From an uncultured Gammaproteobacteria bacterium (GTDB taxonomy: Bacteria > Pseudomonadota > Gammaproteobacteria > Pseudomonadales > Azotimanducaceae), in contig CAJXAC010000008.1 in NCBI GenBank assembly GCA_913050035.1, forward strand, positions 1 through 52,068: a DNA stretch of 52,068 nt, in the 5' to 3' direction. A program made the position numbers and the translations under genes. The notes under the pieces are model-generated. The model ran no database searches. It saw only the letters and a list, made by a program, of their open reading frames with translations, and was not told the DNA's origin. Shown in pieces: positions 25,087 to 34,433 of the stretch (positions are counted from its first letter, which is position 1; the number at the start of each line of letters is the position of its first letter).

Positions 25087-26415
25087 ATGAGTTCAAGAGA
25101 AGGCAGCTTAGAAGCTCCAGAACGACAGCCGTTAGACTGGAAGAACCCAGATTTCTACGATCGAGACTCGCTGCATGCGGAGATGGAACGCGTGTTTGAC
25201 GTCTGCCATAGTTGCCGACGCTGTGTCAGCTTGTGCGACTCTTTTCCAACGTTGTTCGATCTTATCGACGAATCGGATACCTTTGAGGTCGACGGCGTCG
25301 ATAAAGCTGACTACAACAAGGTCGTAGAGCAATGCTTCCTCTGCGACTTGTGCGCCGAAACCAAGTGTCCCTATGTGCCCCCCCATGAATGGGCTATCGA
25401 CTTCCCGCACCTCATGCTGCGGGGCAAAGCGCAAAACTTTGCCAACAAAGACACCAAATGGCGGGATCGGATCATCACCTCTACCGACCCCATCTTCGAC
25501 ACTATTTCAACACCGGGTATCGCCCAACTCGCAAACGCGGCCGCAGGATCGCGCACCATGCGCAAGGCCGGCGAAGCACTACTTGGTATTCATAAGGACG
25601 CGCCCTTACCGCATTTTGAAAGCACACCCACAAGTAAGCGTATCGCCGCCATCAGCGACCCCCAAGAGCAACCCACTGCGACCGACCGCACCACCGGCAA
25701 AGTAGCTATATATGTTACCTGCTACGGGGACCATAACGAGCCGCAAATGGTTGAAGACCTGGTCGCCGTGCTGCAGCAAAACAACGTAGCCGTTAAAGTG
25801 CTGCAAGACGCTAAGTGCTGTGGCATGCCAAAACTCGAGCTTGGCGACCTGCCCAAGGTAGAGAAAATGAAAGACGCCAACCTACCGATCTTTCTGCAAG
25901 CAATCGAAGACGGTTACGATTTGATCGCGCCGATTCCCTCTTGCGTACTTATGTACAAGCAAGAATTGCCATTGATGTTTCCTCAGGACGCGGATGTTGC
26001 AAAAATCCAACAATATTTTTTCGACCCTTTCGAGTACCTTATGTTGCGCCACAAGGCGAACCTCATCGATACAAATTTTCCTCAGCCGTTAGGCAAGGTG
26101 GCTTATCACGTTGCCTGTCACCAACGAGTACAAAATTTCGGCATGAAGACTCGAGAGTTCTTAAACCTGATTCCCGACACCGAAGTCACCGCAATTGAAC
26201 GCTGCTCTGGGCACGATGGTACTTATGCGGTAAAGGCGGAGACTTATGAAAAAGCAAAGAAGATAGCGCGGCCAGTGGTGCGGCGGGTAGCTGATGCTGC
26301 TGCCGACACCTTTGGCTCCGACTGCCCCATGGCTGGTCGGATGATCGCGGATGGAATGGAAGAAGGTGATGCTGAACATCCGATTTCAATGGTCCGCCGC
26401 GCCTACGCAATCTAA
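25087..26415 (+). CDS. Heterodisulfide reductase-like Fe-S oxidoreductase
   Basis: 442 residues. Two [4Fe-4S] sites: C40-x2-C43-x2-C46-x3-C50, and C83-x2-C86-x2-C89-x4-C94. The C-terminal half carries HdrD/GlpC-type cysteine-rich domains, the first with AKCCGMP; the second (RCSGHDG) lacks the paired cysteines of a full CCG motif. It probably passes electrons to rubrerythrin: rubrerythrin, this protein and DUF3501 form a recurrent three-gene set in proteobacteria. Electron donor unknown. Confidence 0.88.
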   Translation: MSSREGSLEAPERQPLDWKNPDFYDRDSLHAEMERVFDVCHSCRRCVSLCDSFPTLFDLIDESDTFEVDGVDKADYNKVVEQCFLCDLCAETKCPYVPPHEWAIDFPHLMLRGKAQNFANKDTKWRDRIITSTDPIFDTISTPGIAQLANAAAGSRTMRKAGEALLGIHKDAPLPHFESTPTSKRIAAISDPQEQPTATDRTTGKVAIYVTCYGDHNEPQMVEDLVAVLQQNNVAVKVLQDAKCCGMPKLELGDLPKVEKMKDANLPIFLQAIEDGYDLIAPIPSCVLMYKQELPLMFPQDADVAKIQQYFFDPFEYLMLRHKANLIDTNFPQPLGKVAYHVACHQRVQNFGMKTREFLNLIPDTEVTAIERCSGHDGTYAVKAETYEKAKKIARPVVRRVADAAADTFGSDCPMAGRMIADGMEEGDAEHPISMVRRAYAI

Positions 26416-26432
26416 ACCTATTGAGAAAATAA

Positions 26433-27014
26433 ATGACGCTAACAAGAGATGACCTTTGGTCCTTGGAAGAATACGCAGGACGACGAGCCGAGTTCAGGCA
26501 GCAGGTATTAGCCCATAAAAAATTGCGACAAGTGGCCCTGGGCGCCCACGCAACGCTGTATTTTGAGGATCAATTGACCATGCATTATCAGGTCCAAGAA
26601 ATGCTTCGGGTCGAGCGAATTTTTGAGGCGGCTGAAATCGAAGAGGAACTTGAAGCCTATAATCCACTCATTCCAGACGGCAGCAATTGGAAAGCCACCT
26701 TCATGATCGAATACGGCGACGTTGAAGAACGTCAGCGGGCACTTGCTAACATGGGCGGCATAGAGGAAACCGTTTGGGTTCAAGTCGGCGATGGCACTAA
26801 GGCTTATGCAATCGCTAACGAGGACATGGAGCGAACCCGCGACAGCAAAGCGGCGGCTGTGCACTTTATGCGCTTCGAACTCAGTGCACAGGACCTCGCA
26901 GCACTGGGCCAAGGTGCCCAGGTGCACATGGGCTTAGACCATGCCAGTCTGGCAAACTCGGTAACCCTTGAGGCCACCGTAAGAGAGGCCCTATGCAAGG
27001 ACCTCGACATTTAG
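26433..27014 (+). CDS. DUF3501 family protein
   Basis: 193 residues, starting 17 bases after the Fe-S protein. The sequence begins with LTRDDLWSLEEYAGRRAEFR and contains HATLYFEDQLTMHYQVQEML and MLRVERIFE-like text typical of DUF3501, a family of unknown function found with rubrerythrin and the HdrD-like protein. No cysteines suitable for a cluster are visible. It converges with oxyR at a 20-base gap. A role in peroxide defence follows from context only. Confidence 0.85.
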   Translation: MTLTRDDLWSLEEYAGRRAEFRQQVLAHKKLRQVALGAHATLYFEDQLTMHYQVQEMLRVERIFEAAEIEEELEAYNPLIPDGSNWKATFMIEYGDVEERQRALANMGGIEETVWVQVGDGTKAYAIANEDMERTRDSKAAAVHFMRFELSAQDLAALGQGAQVHMGLDHASLANSVTLEATVREALCKDLDI

Positions 27015-27034
27015 CAGCAACAGCCCCAGCGACC

Positions 27035-27925
27035 CTAGGTATTTAATACCTGCTGCAAGAACTGGGCTATGTCTGCCAGCAAACCGCTGCGGGTGGACGA
27101 GGAACGCCAGCACAGCCCCAAGGTGCGTGACGGCACCTCGCCCACAAAGGGGATGTAACACACGCCGCTGGCATTATCCGCTTGTTCGGGAACGGCCAAT
27201 GCAGGCATCAGCGTGATGCCCCTATTGGCCGCCACTAACTGGCGCAGGGTTTCTAGACTGGTAGCTGTGAAGCTAGAGCTTTCGATACCGCGATGTGCAT
27301 GACAAACCGCTAACGCTTGATCACGAAGACAGTGACCGTCCTCAAGCAACAGCACCTCCTCGTCTTGCAAATCATCAGCACTTACGCTTTTTTGCTGGGC
27401 TTTCGGGTGCTCTGTTGCGGCCGCAAATAAAAAAGGCTCGGTATAAAGCTCGAACTCTTCTACGTTTTCTTCCTGCAACGGCAGGGCCAGCAATACTGCA
27501 TCGAGGTCACCCTGCTTGAGCATGCGCGTTATTTGACTGGTTTGCCCCTCGGTAAGTTGAATATTGAGGTTCGGAAACTCCGCCGTCAGCGGCGCAAGGA
27601 TTTTCGGCAATAGATACGGCGCGATCGTCGGAATGATGCCTAGTCGCACCTCACCACCCAATGGGTCACGTAACTGCTCTGACATCGCCGTCAAAGAATT
27701 TACCTCGACCAGAATACGCTGAGCTTGAGCCACGATCTGTTCACCTTCCGGTGACAACATAACCCGCCGATTAGTGCGCTCTATCAGGATTACGCCCAGT
27801 GTTTGCTCGAGTTTTTTCAGTTGCGTAGACAGCGTCGGCTGGCTGACAAAACACGCCTCAGCAGCACGACCAAAGTGTTGGTGTTCGGCTACTGCAACCA
27901 GATATCTGAGATCCCGTAAGTTCAT
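27035..27925 (-). CDS. oxyR: Hydrogen peroxide-sensing regulator OxyR
   Basis: LysR-type regulator of 296 residues from ATG 27925 (MNLRDLRYL, the family start; the frame extends five codons further). Cys199 and Cys208 in GHCLRDQALAVC are at the same numbers as the redox-switch cysteines of E. coli OxyR. On oxidation the disulfide form activates peroxide-defence genes. Its 3' end faces the rubrerythrin cluster, and it follows a c-type cytochrome gene by 33 bases on the same strand. Confidence 0.95.
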   Translation of the reverse strand: MNLRDLRYLVAVAEHQHFGRAAEACFVSQPTLSTQLKKLEQTLGVILIERTNRRVMLSPEGEQIVAQAQRILVEVNSLTAMSEQLRDPLGGEVRLGIIPTIAPYLLPKILAPLTAEFPNLNIQLTEGQTSQITRMLKQGDLDAVLLALPLQEENVEEFELYTEPFLFAAATEHPKAQQKSVSADDLQDEEVLLLEDGHCLRDQALAVCHAHRGIESSSFTATSLETLRQLVAANRGITLMPALAVPEQADNASGVCYIPFVGEVPSRTLGLCWRSSSTRSGLLADIAQFLQQVLNT

Positions 27926-27958
27926 CCACTGAGTCCGCACAGCAGCATTGCGCTCACT

Positions 27959-28315
27959 CTATTGACCCTCTTCGATCATATAGTCCACCGCTGCTGCTAA
28001 GTCGTCATCGCTACAGCTTAGACATAGCCCACGCTGGGGCATGGCTGGGGCAATTCCCTCTAGGGTCGAAGTCAACAATATTGCGCGCCCCTGAGCAATG
28101 CGCGGCGCCCATGCTTCAGCGTCGCCTAGCCGAGGTGCGCCATTCAATCCTGGATTGTGGCAGCTGTAGCAGTATTGATCGTAAATTTCCTTGCCCGGGT
28201 GCGCATTTATCGAAGCCGCACTAACATCTGCTTGCTCGGCGTTACCGCCGCAACCGGCCAGGATCATCAGAGCTCCTGCGATTGCCGCGTTGGACCATCC
28301 TGTAAAACGTTTCAA
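27959..28315 (-). CDS. Cytochrome c5-type lipoprotein
   Basis: 118 residues. Signal peptide ends in LAGC (Cys22), so it is probably a lipoprotein. One haem c site, C49-x-x-C52-H53 (CYSCH), and a likely axial Met92 in PAMPQRG. A C98-x-x-C101 pair near the end is typical of cytochrome c5. It would carry electrons in the periplasm. Located between an omega-amidase gene and oxyR on the same strand. A link to peroxide handling is possible but unproven. Confidence 0.87.
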   Translation of the reverse strand: MKRFTGWSNAAIAGALMILAGCGGNAEQADVSAASINAHPGKEIYDQYCYSCHNPGLNGAPRLGDAEAWAPRIAQGRAILLTSTLEGIAPAMPQRGLCLSCSDDDLAAAVDYMIEEGQ

Positions 28316-28376
28316 CTTATCACCTCATTCATGACCGTTTATTCTTATCCAACTGCTTACCCGGTTGCCTACCCCG

Positions 28377-29153
28377 CTATACAGACAGGGTAAAATCATC
28401 TGCATCAAGGTTGACCGGAAATTGTTCGCGCGCCTCTTGCAAACTCTGCCAAGGCAAAACTTGAGTGACAACCGAGGGCGTATTACCGCACTCGGACAAT
28501 TCTTCGCCATCATGAGCGTAGACCCCTGAACCACCGGCGTAGTGCAAACCATTACCATCGTCACCGACGATATTTACACCGACACAGTACGCTTGGTTTT
28601 CTATCGCACGAGCGCGCAACAAACTCTGCCATGCTACCCGCCGCGCTGCTGGCCAATTCGCCACAACCAGTAAAACATCGTAGTCACCACGATTACGTAG
28701 CCACACCGGAAACCGCAGGTCGTAACAAACTGCAGGACAGATTCGCCAACCATACAGTTCCAGCGTAATACGCTCACTCCCCGCGGCATAGTGCTCATGC
28801 TCATTAGCCATGCGGAATAGATGGCGTTTGTCGTACCAGCGCAGCTCACCCTCGGGCATAGCCCAGATAAACCGATTGAAATATTGATCTGCTGCACGAA
28901 TAACCACACTGCCACAGAGCACTTTCCCGAGGGACTGCGCACGCTCGCGCATCCACGCTACCGTGGCGCCCTCCATGGACTCGGCCACCTGAGAAGAATC
29001 CATAGTAAACCCGGTGCTGAACATTTCAGGCAACACTACCAGCTGCGCCGCATCGGGCACTTGTGCAAATAGCCCGTCAAACAAAGCGCGGTTAGCCTCA
29101 GCGTCGTGCCAATGGGTATGGGTCTGCAGCAGGCTTACCGTTAAAGGCTGCAT
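28377..29153 (-). CDS. Omega-amidase-like carbon-nitrogen hydrolase (YafV/Nit2 type)
   Basis: 258 residues from ATG 29153, which overlaps the end of the aminotransferase gene by 13 bases. Nitrilase triad: Glu43 in LPEMFSTGF, Lys109 in YDKRHLF and Cys143 in CYDLRFP. Omega-amidases hydrolyse alpha-ketoglutaramate and alpha-ketosuccinamate to the keto acids. Paired with a glutamine-using transaminase this removes the product and drives transamination. The longer frame to 29201 lies wholly inside the aminotransferase and is not needed. Confidence 0.87.
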   Translation of the reverse strand: MQPLTVSLLQTHTHWHDAEANRALFDGLFAQVPDAAQLVVLPEMFSTGFTMDSSQVAESMEGATVAWMRERAQSLGKVLCGSVVIRAADQYFNRFIWAMPEGELRWYDKRHLFRMANEHEHYAAGSERITLELYGWRICPAVCYDLRFPVWLRNRGDYDVLLVVANWPAARRVAWQSLLRARAIENQAYCVGVNIVGDDGNGLHYAGGSGVYAHDGEELSECGNTPSVVTQVLPWQSLQEAREQFPVNLDADDFTLSV

Positions 29154-30307
29154 AAGATCTCTGCCGCACGCTCCAAAGTTGCATCGTCCTTGGCAAAGCA
29201 AAACCGCAGCACTGACTGCGGTTCTGCAACCCCGTGCTGATAAAATACCGATACCGGGATGGAGGCTATTCCTAACTCTTCAGTCCAGCGGCGCGCTAAC
29301 GCCACGTCATTTTCAACAGCAATTGTCGAGTAATCCAAAAGCTGAAAATAGGTCCCAGCACTGGGCGTGAACTGAAATTTAGACTCCGCAAGCAGGCCAC
29401 AGAAATAGTCCCGTTTGCTTTGATAAAACTGGCCTAGGGTCCTATGGTGGTCGGGGTGGCTCAACAAAAAATCCGCAAGGCCATACTGCACCGGGGTGTT
29501 GACCGTAAAGGTAACAAACTGATGAATCCGCCTAAATTCCGTAGTCAGTTCTGGCGGTGCGACGCAGTAACCCACTTTCCAGCCCGTCACGTGATAGGTC
29601 TTACCGAAGGACGATACGACGAAACTGCGCCGGTACAGGTCCGGATACCGGCATAGACTCTGATGGGCGGCACCATCGAAGATAATATGCTCATAAACTT
29701 CATCGCCAATCAGAAAGATCGGCTTGTCTGCAATTAAGCTTTGTAAGGTTTGCATATCCTCGGCATCCCATACCGATCCCGTTGGGTTATGCGGCGTATT
29801 GATGATAATCAAACGCGTACGTTCTGAGATCGCATCGCTGACCATGGTCCAATCAACTTGATACTCTGGCGCAGAAAGCGGCAAGTGCACGGGCACACCG
29901 CCTTGCAGACGAATCACCGGGTCGTAGCTGTCATAGGATGGATCAAACAAAATAACCTCATCACCAGGATTCACCACCGCAGCGATGGCACAGAACAAGG
30001 CTTCCGTAGCGCCTGCGGTCACCGTAATTTCGGCATCGGCAGAACATTGCAAGGCATAAAGATCAGCAACCTTGTCTGCAATGGCCTCACGTAACGACTG
30101 TACCCCAGCCATCGGTGGGTATTGATTGAAGCCATGGGTCAAATAATGCTGCACCCGCGCCAGCAACTCTGCAGGACCGTCGAAATCGGGAAAACCCTGA
30201 GACAGATTGATGGCGCTGTGACGCTCAGCCAGCGCACTCATCACCGTAAAAATCGTCGTTTGCACATCGGCAAGCTTGCTGACAGGTGCGAGAGTTTGCA
30301 TAAACAA
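29141..30307 (-). CDS. PLP-dependent aminotransferase, YbdL/methionine-glutamine transaminase type
   Basis: 388 residues of fold-type I, class I aminotransferase. NTPHNPTGSVW binds cofactor, GDEVYEHI the pyridine nitrogen, and SFGKTYHVTGWK holds the PLP lysine (Lys236). The sequence resembles E. coli YbdL and kynurenine/glutamine transaminase K, which accept methionine and glutamine and can re-aminate the keto acid of methionine salvage. Translationally overlapped with the omega-amidase. Divergent from the SahR-like gene across a palindromic operator. Confidence 0.9.
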   Translation of the reverse strand: MFMQTLAPVSKLADVQTTIFTVMSALAERHSAINLSQGFPDFDGPAELLARVQHYLTHGFNQYPPMAGVQSLREAIADKVADLYALQCSADAEITVTAGATEALFCAIAAVVNPGDEVILFDPSYDSYDPVIRLQGGVPVHLPLSAPEYQVDWTMVSDAISERTRLIIINTPHNPTGSVWDAEDMQTLQSLIADKPIFLIGDEVYEHIIFDGAAHQSLCRYPDLYRRSFVVSSFGKTYHVTGWKVGYCVAPPELTTEFRRIHQFVTFTVNTPVQYGLADFLLSHPDHHRTLGQFYQSKRDYFCGLLAESKFQFTPSAGTYFQLLDYSTIAVENDVALARRWTEELGIASIPVSVFYQHGVAEPQSVLRFCFAKDDATLERAAEILCSL

Positions 30308-30358
30308 AGTATTTTTGACTGGAGTTATATGGTCGCATAGGGCCGCCCCTAACTAAAC

Positions 30359-30374
30359 ATCAAAATATTTTGAT
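30359..30374. promoter_or_regulatory. Palindrome, probable SahR operator
   Basis: ATCAAAATATTTTGAT is a perfect 16-base palindrome in the 124-base gap between the divergent aminotransferase and SahR-like genes; ATTTAAAT follows at once. ArsR-type regulators bind such short AT-rich palindromes. I do not recall the published SahR consensus exactly, so the assignment rests on position and symmetry. Confidence 0.5.
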
Positions 30375-30431
30375 ATTTAAATTCAGGCTGGTAGGATGCG
30401 CCGCTCAGAATGCTAAAGAACCCTAAGTACT

Positions 30432-31412
30432 GTGCCAACTAAGCTACGGAAAAGCGCTGTATCCCTGCCGGATCCCGATGACTACGATGTCGTGCGCGTG
30501 GCAAAAGCGGTGGGCGACGCCCTCCGCGCGAACATACTGCGCGTGCTGGCGAGTGACTCCTTTGGTGTACAAGAATTGTGCTCAATCTTTTCAACCGCCC
30601 AGCCGGCTCTAAGCCATCATCTGAAAATATTGCGCGAGGCCGATTTAGTCAGCCAGCGCAAAGAGGGCACCAACGTCTTTTACCGACGCAGCAGTCACCC
30701 CGATCAAACATTGCACGCCGCCCTTTTTGCCGCCGTAGATGCGCAACCTCTGTCGGCGGAGATATGCGCACAGATTCTCACACTTAACCAACAGCGCGCC
30801 GAGCGCTGCCAAACGTTTTTCGCCAACAATAAAGACGTACTGGACCAGCAAGACGAACTCATCTGCCCGGCTGAGGTTTATTTGAGTTGTGTGATGGAAA
30901 ATCTGCCAGAAGATCTGCAGACCGGCAGTCGAGCACTGGAAGTTGGTCCAGGCAATGGCACGCTATTGCTGGGGCTGAGCGAGCGCTATGGGCAGGTCCT
31001 AGGCATGGACAGTTCCTCCACAATGTTGGCTGCCACCGCAGATGCAATTGCACACCAACCCGCAGCCAAACACATCAAACTGATGCAAGGCGACTTTTTT
31101 AGCCTCCCAAACCAACCACAGTTCGATGCTCTGGTTGCTGCCATGGTGTTACATCACATGCCGTCGCCAGAAGCATTTTTTCAAAAGGCAGCAAAGGTCA
31201 CAGTCCCAGGCGGCGATCTGGTGATCGCGGAGCTATGCGCCCACACCCAAGACTGGGTTACCACAACAGTTGGCGATCTTTGGCTTGGCTTTGAGCCCGC
31301 CGTTCTAAGCCAATGGGCCGAGCGCCACGGCTTTAAAATTCACGATCAACAACATCTGGCCCAGCGCAATGGCTTCCAGGTACAAGTCCTAAGTTTCGAA
31401 CGTAATGCATAA
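30432..31412 (+). CDS. sahR: SahR-like ArsR-family regulator with SAM/SAH-binding methyltransferase domain
   Basis: 326 residues. An ArsR winged helix ([19 protein letters not shown], then [18 protein letters not shown], to ~100) is fused to a class I methyltransferase-like domain with [19 protein letters not shown] and [11 protein letters not shown]. This is the architecture of SahR, which senses S-adenosylhomocysteine and represses SAM-cycle genes in proteobacteria. It sits 32 bases upstream of ahcY in one operon. GTG start at 30432. Whether the domain is catalytic or only a sensor is not visible. Confidence 0.78.
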   Translation: MPTKLRKSAVSLPDPDDYDVVRVAKAVGDALRANILRVLASDSFGVQELCSIFSTAQPALSHHLKILREADLVSQRKEGTNVFYRRSSHPDQTLHAALFAAVDAQPLSAEICAQILTLNQQRAERCQTFFANNKDVLDQQDELICPAEVYLSCVMENLPEDLQTGSRALEVGPGNGTLLLGLSERYGQVLGMDSSSTMLAATADAIAHQPAAKHIKLMQGDFFSLPNQPQFDALVAAMVLHHMPSPEAFFQKAAKVTVPGGDLVIAELCAHTQDWVTTTVGDLWLGFEPAVLSQWAERHGFKIHDQQHLAQRNGFQVQVLSFERNA

Positions 31413-31444
31413 CACTCTCTCAACAGACACTACAGGAGCACTTC

Positions 31445-32806
31445 ATGTCTGATTATAAAGTCGCGGATATCGGCCTCGCCGAATTCGGCCGCAAGGAACT
31501 GACTCTCGCTGAAGCGGAAATGCCCGCGCTAATGGCATTGCGCAAGCGCTATGCTCCAAGCCAGCCGCTGGCTGGCGCTCGTATCATTGGCTGCATCCAT
31601 ATGACGATCCAAACCGGCATATTGATTGAGACATTGGTCGATCTCGGTGCCGAGGTGCGCTGGTCTTCATGCAATATTTTCTCCACCCAAGATCATGCTG
31701 CCGCCGCAATCGCCGCTGAGGGCATTCCGGTTTTCGCATGGAAAGGTGAAACCGAGGAGGAATATGAATGGTGTATCGAGCAAACCATCCTGAAAGACGG
31801 TGCACCGTGGGACGCCAATCTGTTGTTAGATGATGGCGGTGACCTGACCCAAATCATCCACGATAAATACCCACAAATGCTCGACAGCATTCACGGTATC
31901 AGCGAGGAAACCACCACAGGCGTGCACCGGTTACTGGAAATGCTGCGCGATGGCGAGCTCAAAGTTCCGGCGATCAACGTCAACGACTCCGTAACCAAAT
32001 CAAAAAACGACAACAAGTATGGCTGCCGACACTCGCTCAACGACGCCATCAAGCGCGGTACCGACATGCTCATGTCCGGCAAGCGCGCCCTAGTTATTGG
32101 CTACGGCGATGTCGGCAAGGGCTCTGCTCAGAGCCTGCGTCAGGAAGGTATGATTGTGCGCGTTACCGAGGTCGACCCAATCTGTGCGATGCAGGCCTGC
32201 ATGGATGGCTATGAAGTGGTTTCTGCCTATACCAATGGTGTTAACACCGGCAAGATCGAGGACATCGATCAGCGCCTGTTAAAAGACACCGATCTCGTGG
32301 TGACCTGCACGGGTAATGCGAACGTCTGTGATTCGGCAATCTTAAGCAGCGTCAAAGCCGGCGCGGTGATTTGTAATATTGGTCATTTCGACAATGAAAT
32401 CGACACTGCTTACATGCGGGAAAACTGGCGCTGGGAAACGGTAAAAGATCAGGTACACATGATCCATCGATCGGAAGAGCGCGGTGACTACTTGATTCTG
32501 CTGTCCGAAGGGCGCCTAGTTAACTTGGGTAACGCCATGGGTCACCCATCACGCATCATGGACGGTTCCTTCGCGAACCAAGTGCTCGCGCAAATGCACT
32601 TATTTGAGCAAGCATGGGCCAACCAGCCTGAGAACCAGCGTCAGCCCATTACCGTTGAAGTGTTGCCAAAGAAGCTGGACGAAGAAGTGGCAGAACTGAT
32701 GGTTGCCGGCTTTGGCGGTGTGATGACCCGACTGACCCAACATCAGGCCGACTACATCGGTGTCAGCACCGAAGGTCCATTTAAGACTGAGAGCTATAAG
32801 TACTAG
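31445..32806 (+). CDS. ahcY: Adenosylhomocysteinase
   Basis: 453 residues. It splits S-adenosylhomocysteine to adenosine and homocysteine with bound NAD. Clear signatures: [55 protein letters not shown] with the catalytic Lys/Asp/Asn set, the NAD-binding [16 protein letters not shown] and C-terminal FGGVMTRLT...Y. GGAG lies nine bases before the ATG. Co-transcribed with the SahR-like regulator, giving feedback control by its own substrate. Confidence 0.97.
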   Translation: MSDYKVADIGLAEFGRKELTLAEAEMPALMALRKRYAPSQPLAGARIIGCIHMTIQTGILIETLVDLGAEVRWSSCNIFSTQDHAAAAIAAEGIPVFAWKGETEEEYEWCIEQTILKDGAPWDANLLLDDGGDLTQIIHDKYPQMLDSIHGISEETTTGVHRLLEMLRDGELKVPAINVNDSVTKSKNDNKYGCRHSLNDAIKRGTDMLMSGKRALVIGYGDVGKGSAQSLRQEGMIVRVTEVDPICAMQACMDGYEVVSAYTNGVNTGKIEDIDQRLLKDTDLVVTCTGNANVCDSAILSSVKAGAVICNIGHFDNEIDTAYMRENWRWETVKDQVHMIHRSEERGDYLILLSEGRLVNLGNAMGHPSRIMDGSFANQVLAQMHLFEQAWANQPENQRQPITVEVLPKKLDEEVAELMVAGFGGVMTRLTQHQADYIGVSTEGPFKTESYKY

Positions 32807-32905
32807 GCCCAGTTTTAGCAGCAACCGACCCGGACATCCCATAGAGCGTGCATCTAGTTTGCCAACCGGCGCCTAGCTGTACACTCTGAGGACGGGAATA
32901 TGATC

Positions 32906-32930
32906 GCCTGACCTTGACCGGAGGTCAGGC
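32906..32930 (+). other. Hairpin between ahcY and tesB
   Basis: Eight-base perfect stem GCCTGACC / GGTCAGGC with a nine-base loop in the 184-base gap. No T run follows on the plus strand, so it is not a typical terminator. It may mark an mRNA end or processing site. Confidence 0.35.
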
Positions 32931-32990
32931 TTACTCAACACTGGCGCCCGCAAAAACACCCCGCCACTATGGAGCACCAGCGCTGAGCCT

Positions 32991-33863
32991 ATGCAGCCGT
33001 TAAATAAAATTATAGAAATCCTCGACCTCGAGGAAATCGAACAAAATCACTATCTCGCCACCAGTCCCAACGAGGGCTGGCAACGTGTTTATGGTGGGCA
33101 AGTGATAGGCCAGGCCTTGGTCGCTGCGTCACGAACGGTAGCAGATGACCGCCAAGCGCACAGTTTGCACGGCTATTTTCTGCGTGCCGGAGATAAAGAG
33201 AAACCTATTCTCTATAAGGTCGACCGCATCCGTGATGGTAAAAGCTTTACCACACGACGCGTGATGGCGGTACAACACGGCCAAGCGATTTTCACCATGT
33301 CAATCTCCTTTCAAGTGCAGGAGGGCGGTTTATCGCACCAATTCACCATGCCCGACGTAACGCCACCCGAACAGTTGCTAAGCGACGATGAAATCCGCGC
33401 TGAGCAGGCAAAAAACTGGCCCGAGGAGTTCCAAGAGTCGTTCAGTGGCTCCTCTGCTATCGAATTGCGGCCGGTAGAGCCATTAGACCTATTAAATCCG
33501 CTAAAGACAGATCCAGTGCAACGCTGTTGGATGCGCTGTGGCGAACAGCTACCCGACGACCCGCGCTTGCACCAATGCGTACTCGCCTATCTTTCTGATT
33601 GGTCATTACTGGACACAGCGACACGGCCCCATGGCATAAGTTTTGTGCAAGACAACATCCAAGTAGCAAGCTTAGACCACGCGATGTGGTTCCACCGCCC
33701 TTTCCGGGCTGACGAATGGCTGCTGTATGACCAAGACAGTCCCAGTGCCAGCGGTGCCCGGGGCTTTAACCGTGGACTGATCTACAACCAGGCTGGCGAA
33801 CTGGTGGCGTCCACCACTCAGGAAGGTCTGATGCGAGTACACAGCGACACCGAGTGTTACTGA
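32991..33863 (+). CDS. tesB: Acyl-CoA thioesterase II (TesB)
   Basis: 290 residues, double hotdog fold. EGWQRVYGGQVIGQALVAA marks the first hotdog, HSLHGYFLRAGD follows, and the catalytic Asp/Ser-Thr/Gln set of TesB is seen in DHAMWFHRP, PSASGARGFNRG and STTQEGLMR. It hydrolyses medium- to long-chain acyl-CoA in the cytoplasm. Convergent with the DksA-like gene with a 12-base gap. Confidence 0.94.
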   Translation: MQPLNKIIEILDLEEIEQNHYLATSPNEGWQRVYGGQVIGQALVAASRTVADDRQAHSLHGYFLRAGDKEKPILYKVDRIRDGKSFTTRRVMAVQHGQAIFTMSISFQVQEGGLSHQFTMPDVTPPEQLLSDDEIRAEQAKNWPEEFQESFSGSSAIELRPVEPLDLLNPLKTDPVQRCWMRCGEQLPDDPRLHQCVLAYLSDWSLLDTATRPHGISFVQDNIQVASLDHAMWFHRPFRADEWLLYDQDSPSASGARGFNRGLIYNQAGELVASTTQEGLMRVHSDTECY

Positions 33864-33875
33864 GGCTTGGGCGCA

Positions 33876-34211
33876 TCAGTTTTGCTCACTCTGAGCCGCG
33901 CAGTTAATGCACATCAAGACAGTAGGATCCAGCGCTAAACGCCGGGGATTGATCGATTCGTCACAGGTTGCGCAAAAGCCGAATTCGTCGTCCTCAAGCC
34001 TCTGCAGCGCCGCTTCGATGCGTCGCAATTGCTGACTGCGACGACCCACAGCGGCCTGAGCCATGGCTTGAGCTTGCATCGCATCCATTCTCGACAAACG
34101 CCCTACCTTAGACTGATCCAGTTCCACTACCGCAGCCTGAGCATCGGTAGTGGCTGCGTTAGCTAGCAGTTCTTCGCGCATCCGCTGCAGTTGAGTGTGG
34201 TAATCGTGCAT
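33876..34211 (-). CDS. DksA/TraR-type zinc-finger protein
   Basis: 111 residues from ATG 34211. An N-terminal coiled coil (~1-75) is followed by the C4 zinc finger CATC...CINC near the C-terminus. It is shorter than DksA (151) and lacks a recognisable DxxDxA pair at the coiled-coil tip (sequence there is LDQSKVGRLSRMDAMQ, which is the YbiI/TraR-like pattern ELDQ.VGRLSRMDA). It may bind the RNA polymerase secondary channel, but a DksA role is not established. Confidence 0.83.
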   Translation of the reverse strand: MHDYHTQLQRMREELLANAATTDAQAAVVELDQSKVGRLSRMDAMQAQAMAQAAVGRRSQQLRRIEAALQRLEDDEFGFCATCDESINPRRLALDPTVLMCINCAAQSEQN

Positions 34212-34311
34212 AGGGTTAAGTCTGCCAGATCCATGATGCAGTACCAGCATCGCACACTGGCCCCAAGGTCAAGCCTATACATATGAAAACGCCCAAGTAA
34301 TAATGCTGAGC

Positions 34312-34336
34312 TTCGCACCAATGGAGCGGGTGCGAA
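34312..34336 (+). other. Hairpin with GGA loop in the moxR leader region
   Basis: Perfect 8-base stem TTCGCACC / GGTGCGAA with loop AATGGAGCG, ~100 bases before the MoxR gene. A GGA in a hairpin loop is the form preferred by CsrA/RsmA; a single site is weak evidence. No clear promoter could be assigned for the operon. Confidence 0.3.
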
Positions 34337-34433
34337 TCCATGACCTTCGTCTGCCTTTGGCGCTGCAGCTATTTTACCGCCGAAGCCGTCTTTGTTTGGT
34401 CTGCCCACAATTGAATCTGCTTACGGGAGAAGT

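Noticed and set aside
33876-34211. Calling the zinc-finger protein DksA
   Set aside because: Too short and with a different coiled-coil tip; closer to YbiI/TraR-like proteins, so no gene symbol was given.
34301-34400. Possible tRNA-like sequence (GGTGCGAATCC)
   Set aside because: No acceptor stem, anticodon arm or CCA could be fitted; it is a simple hairpin.
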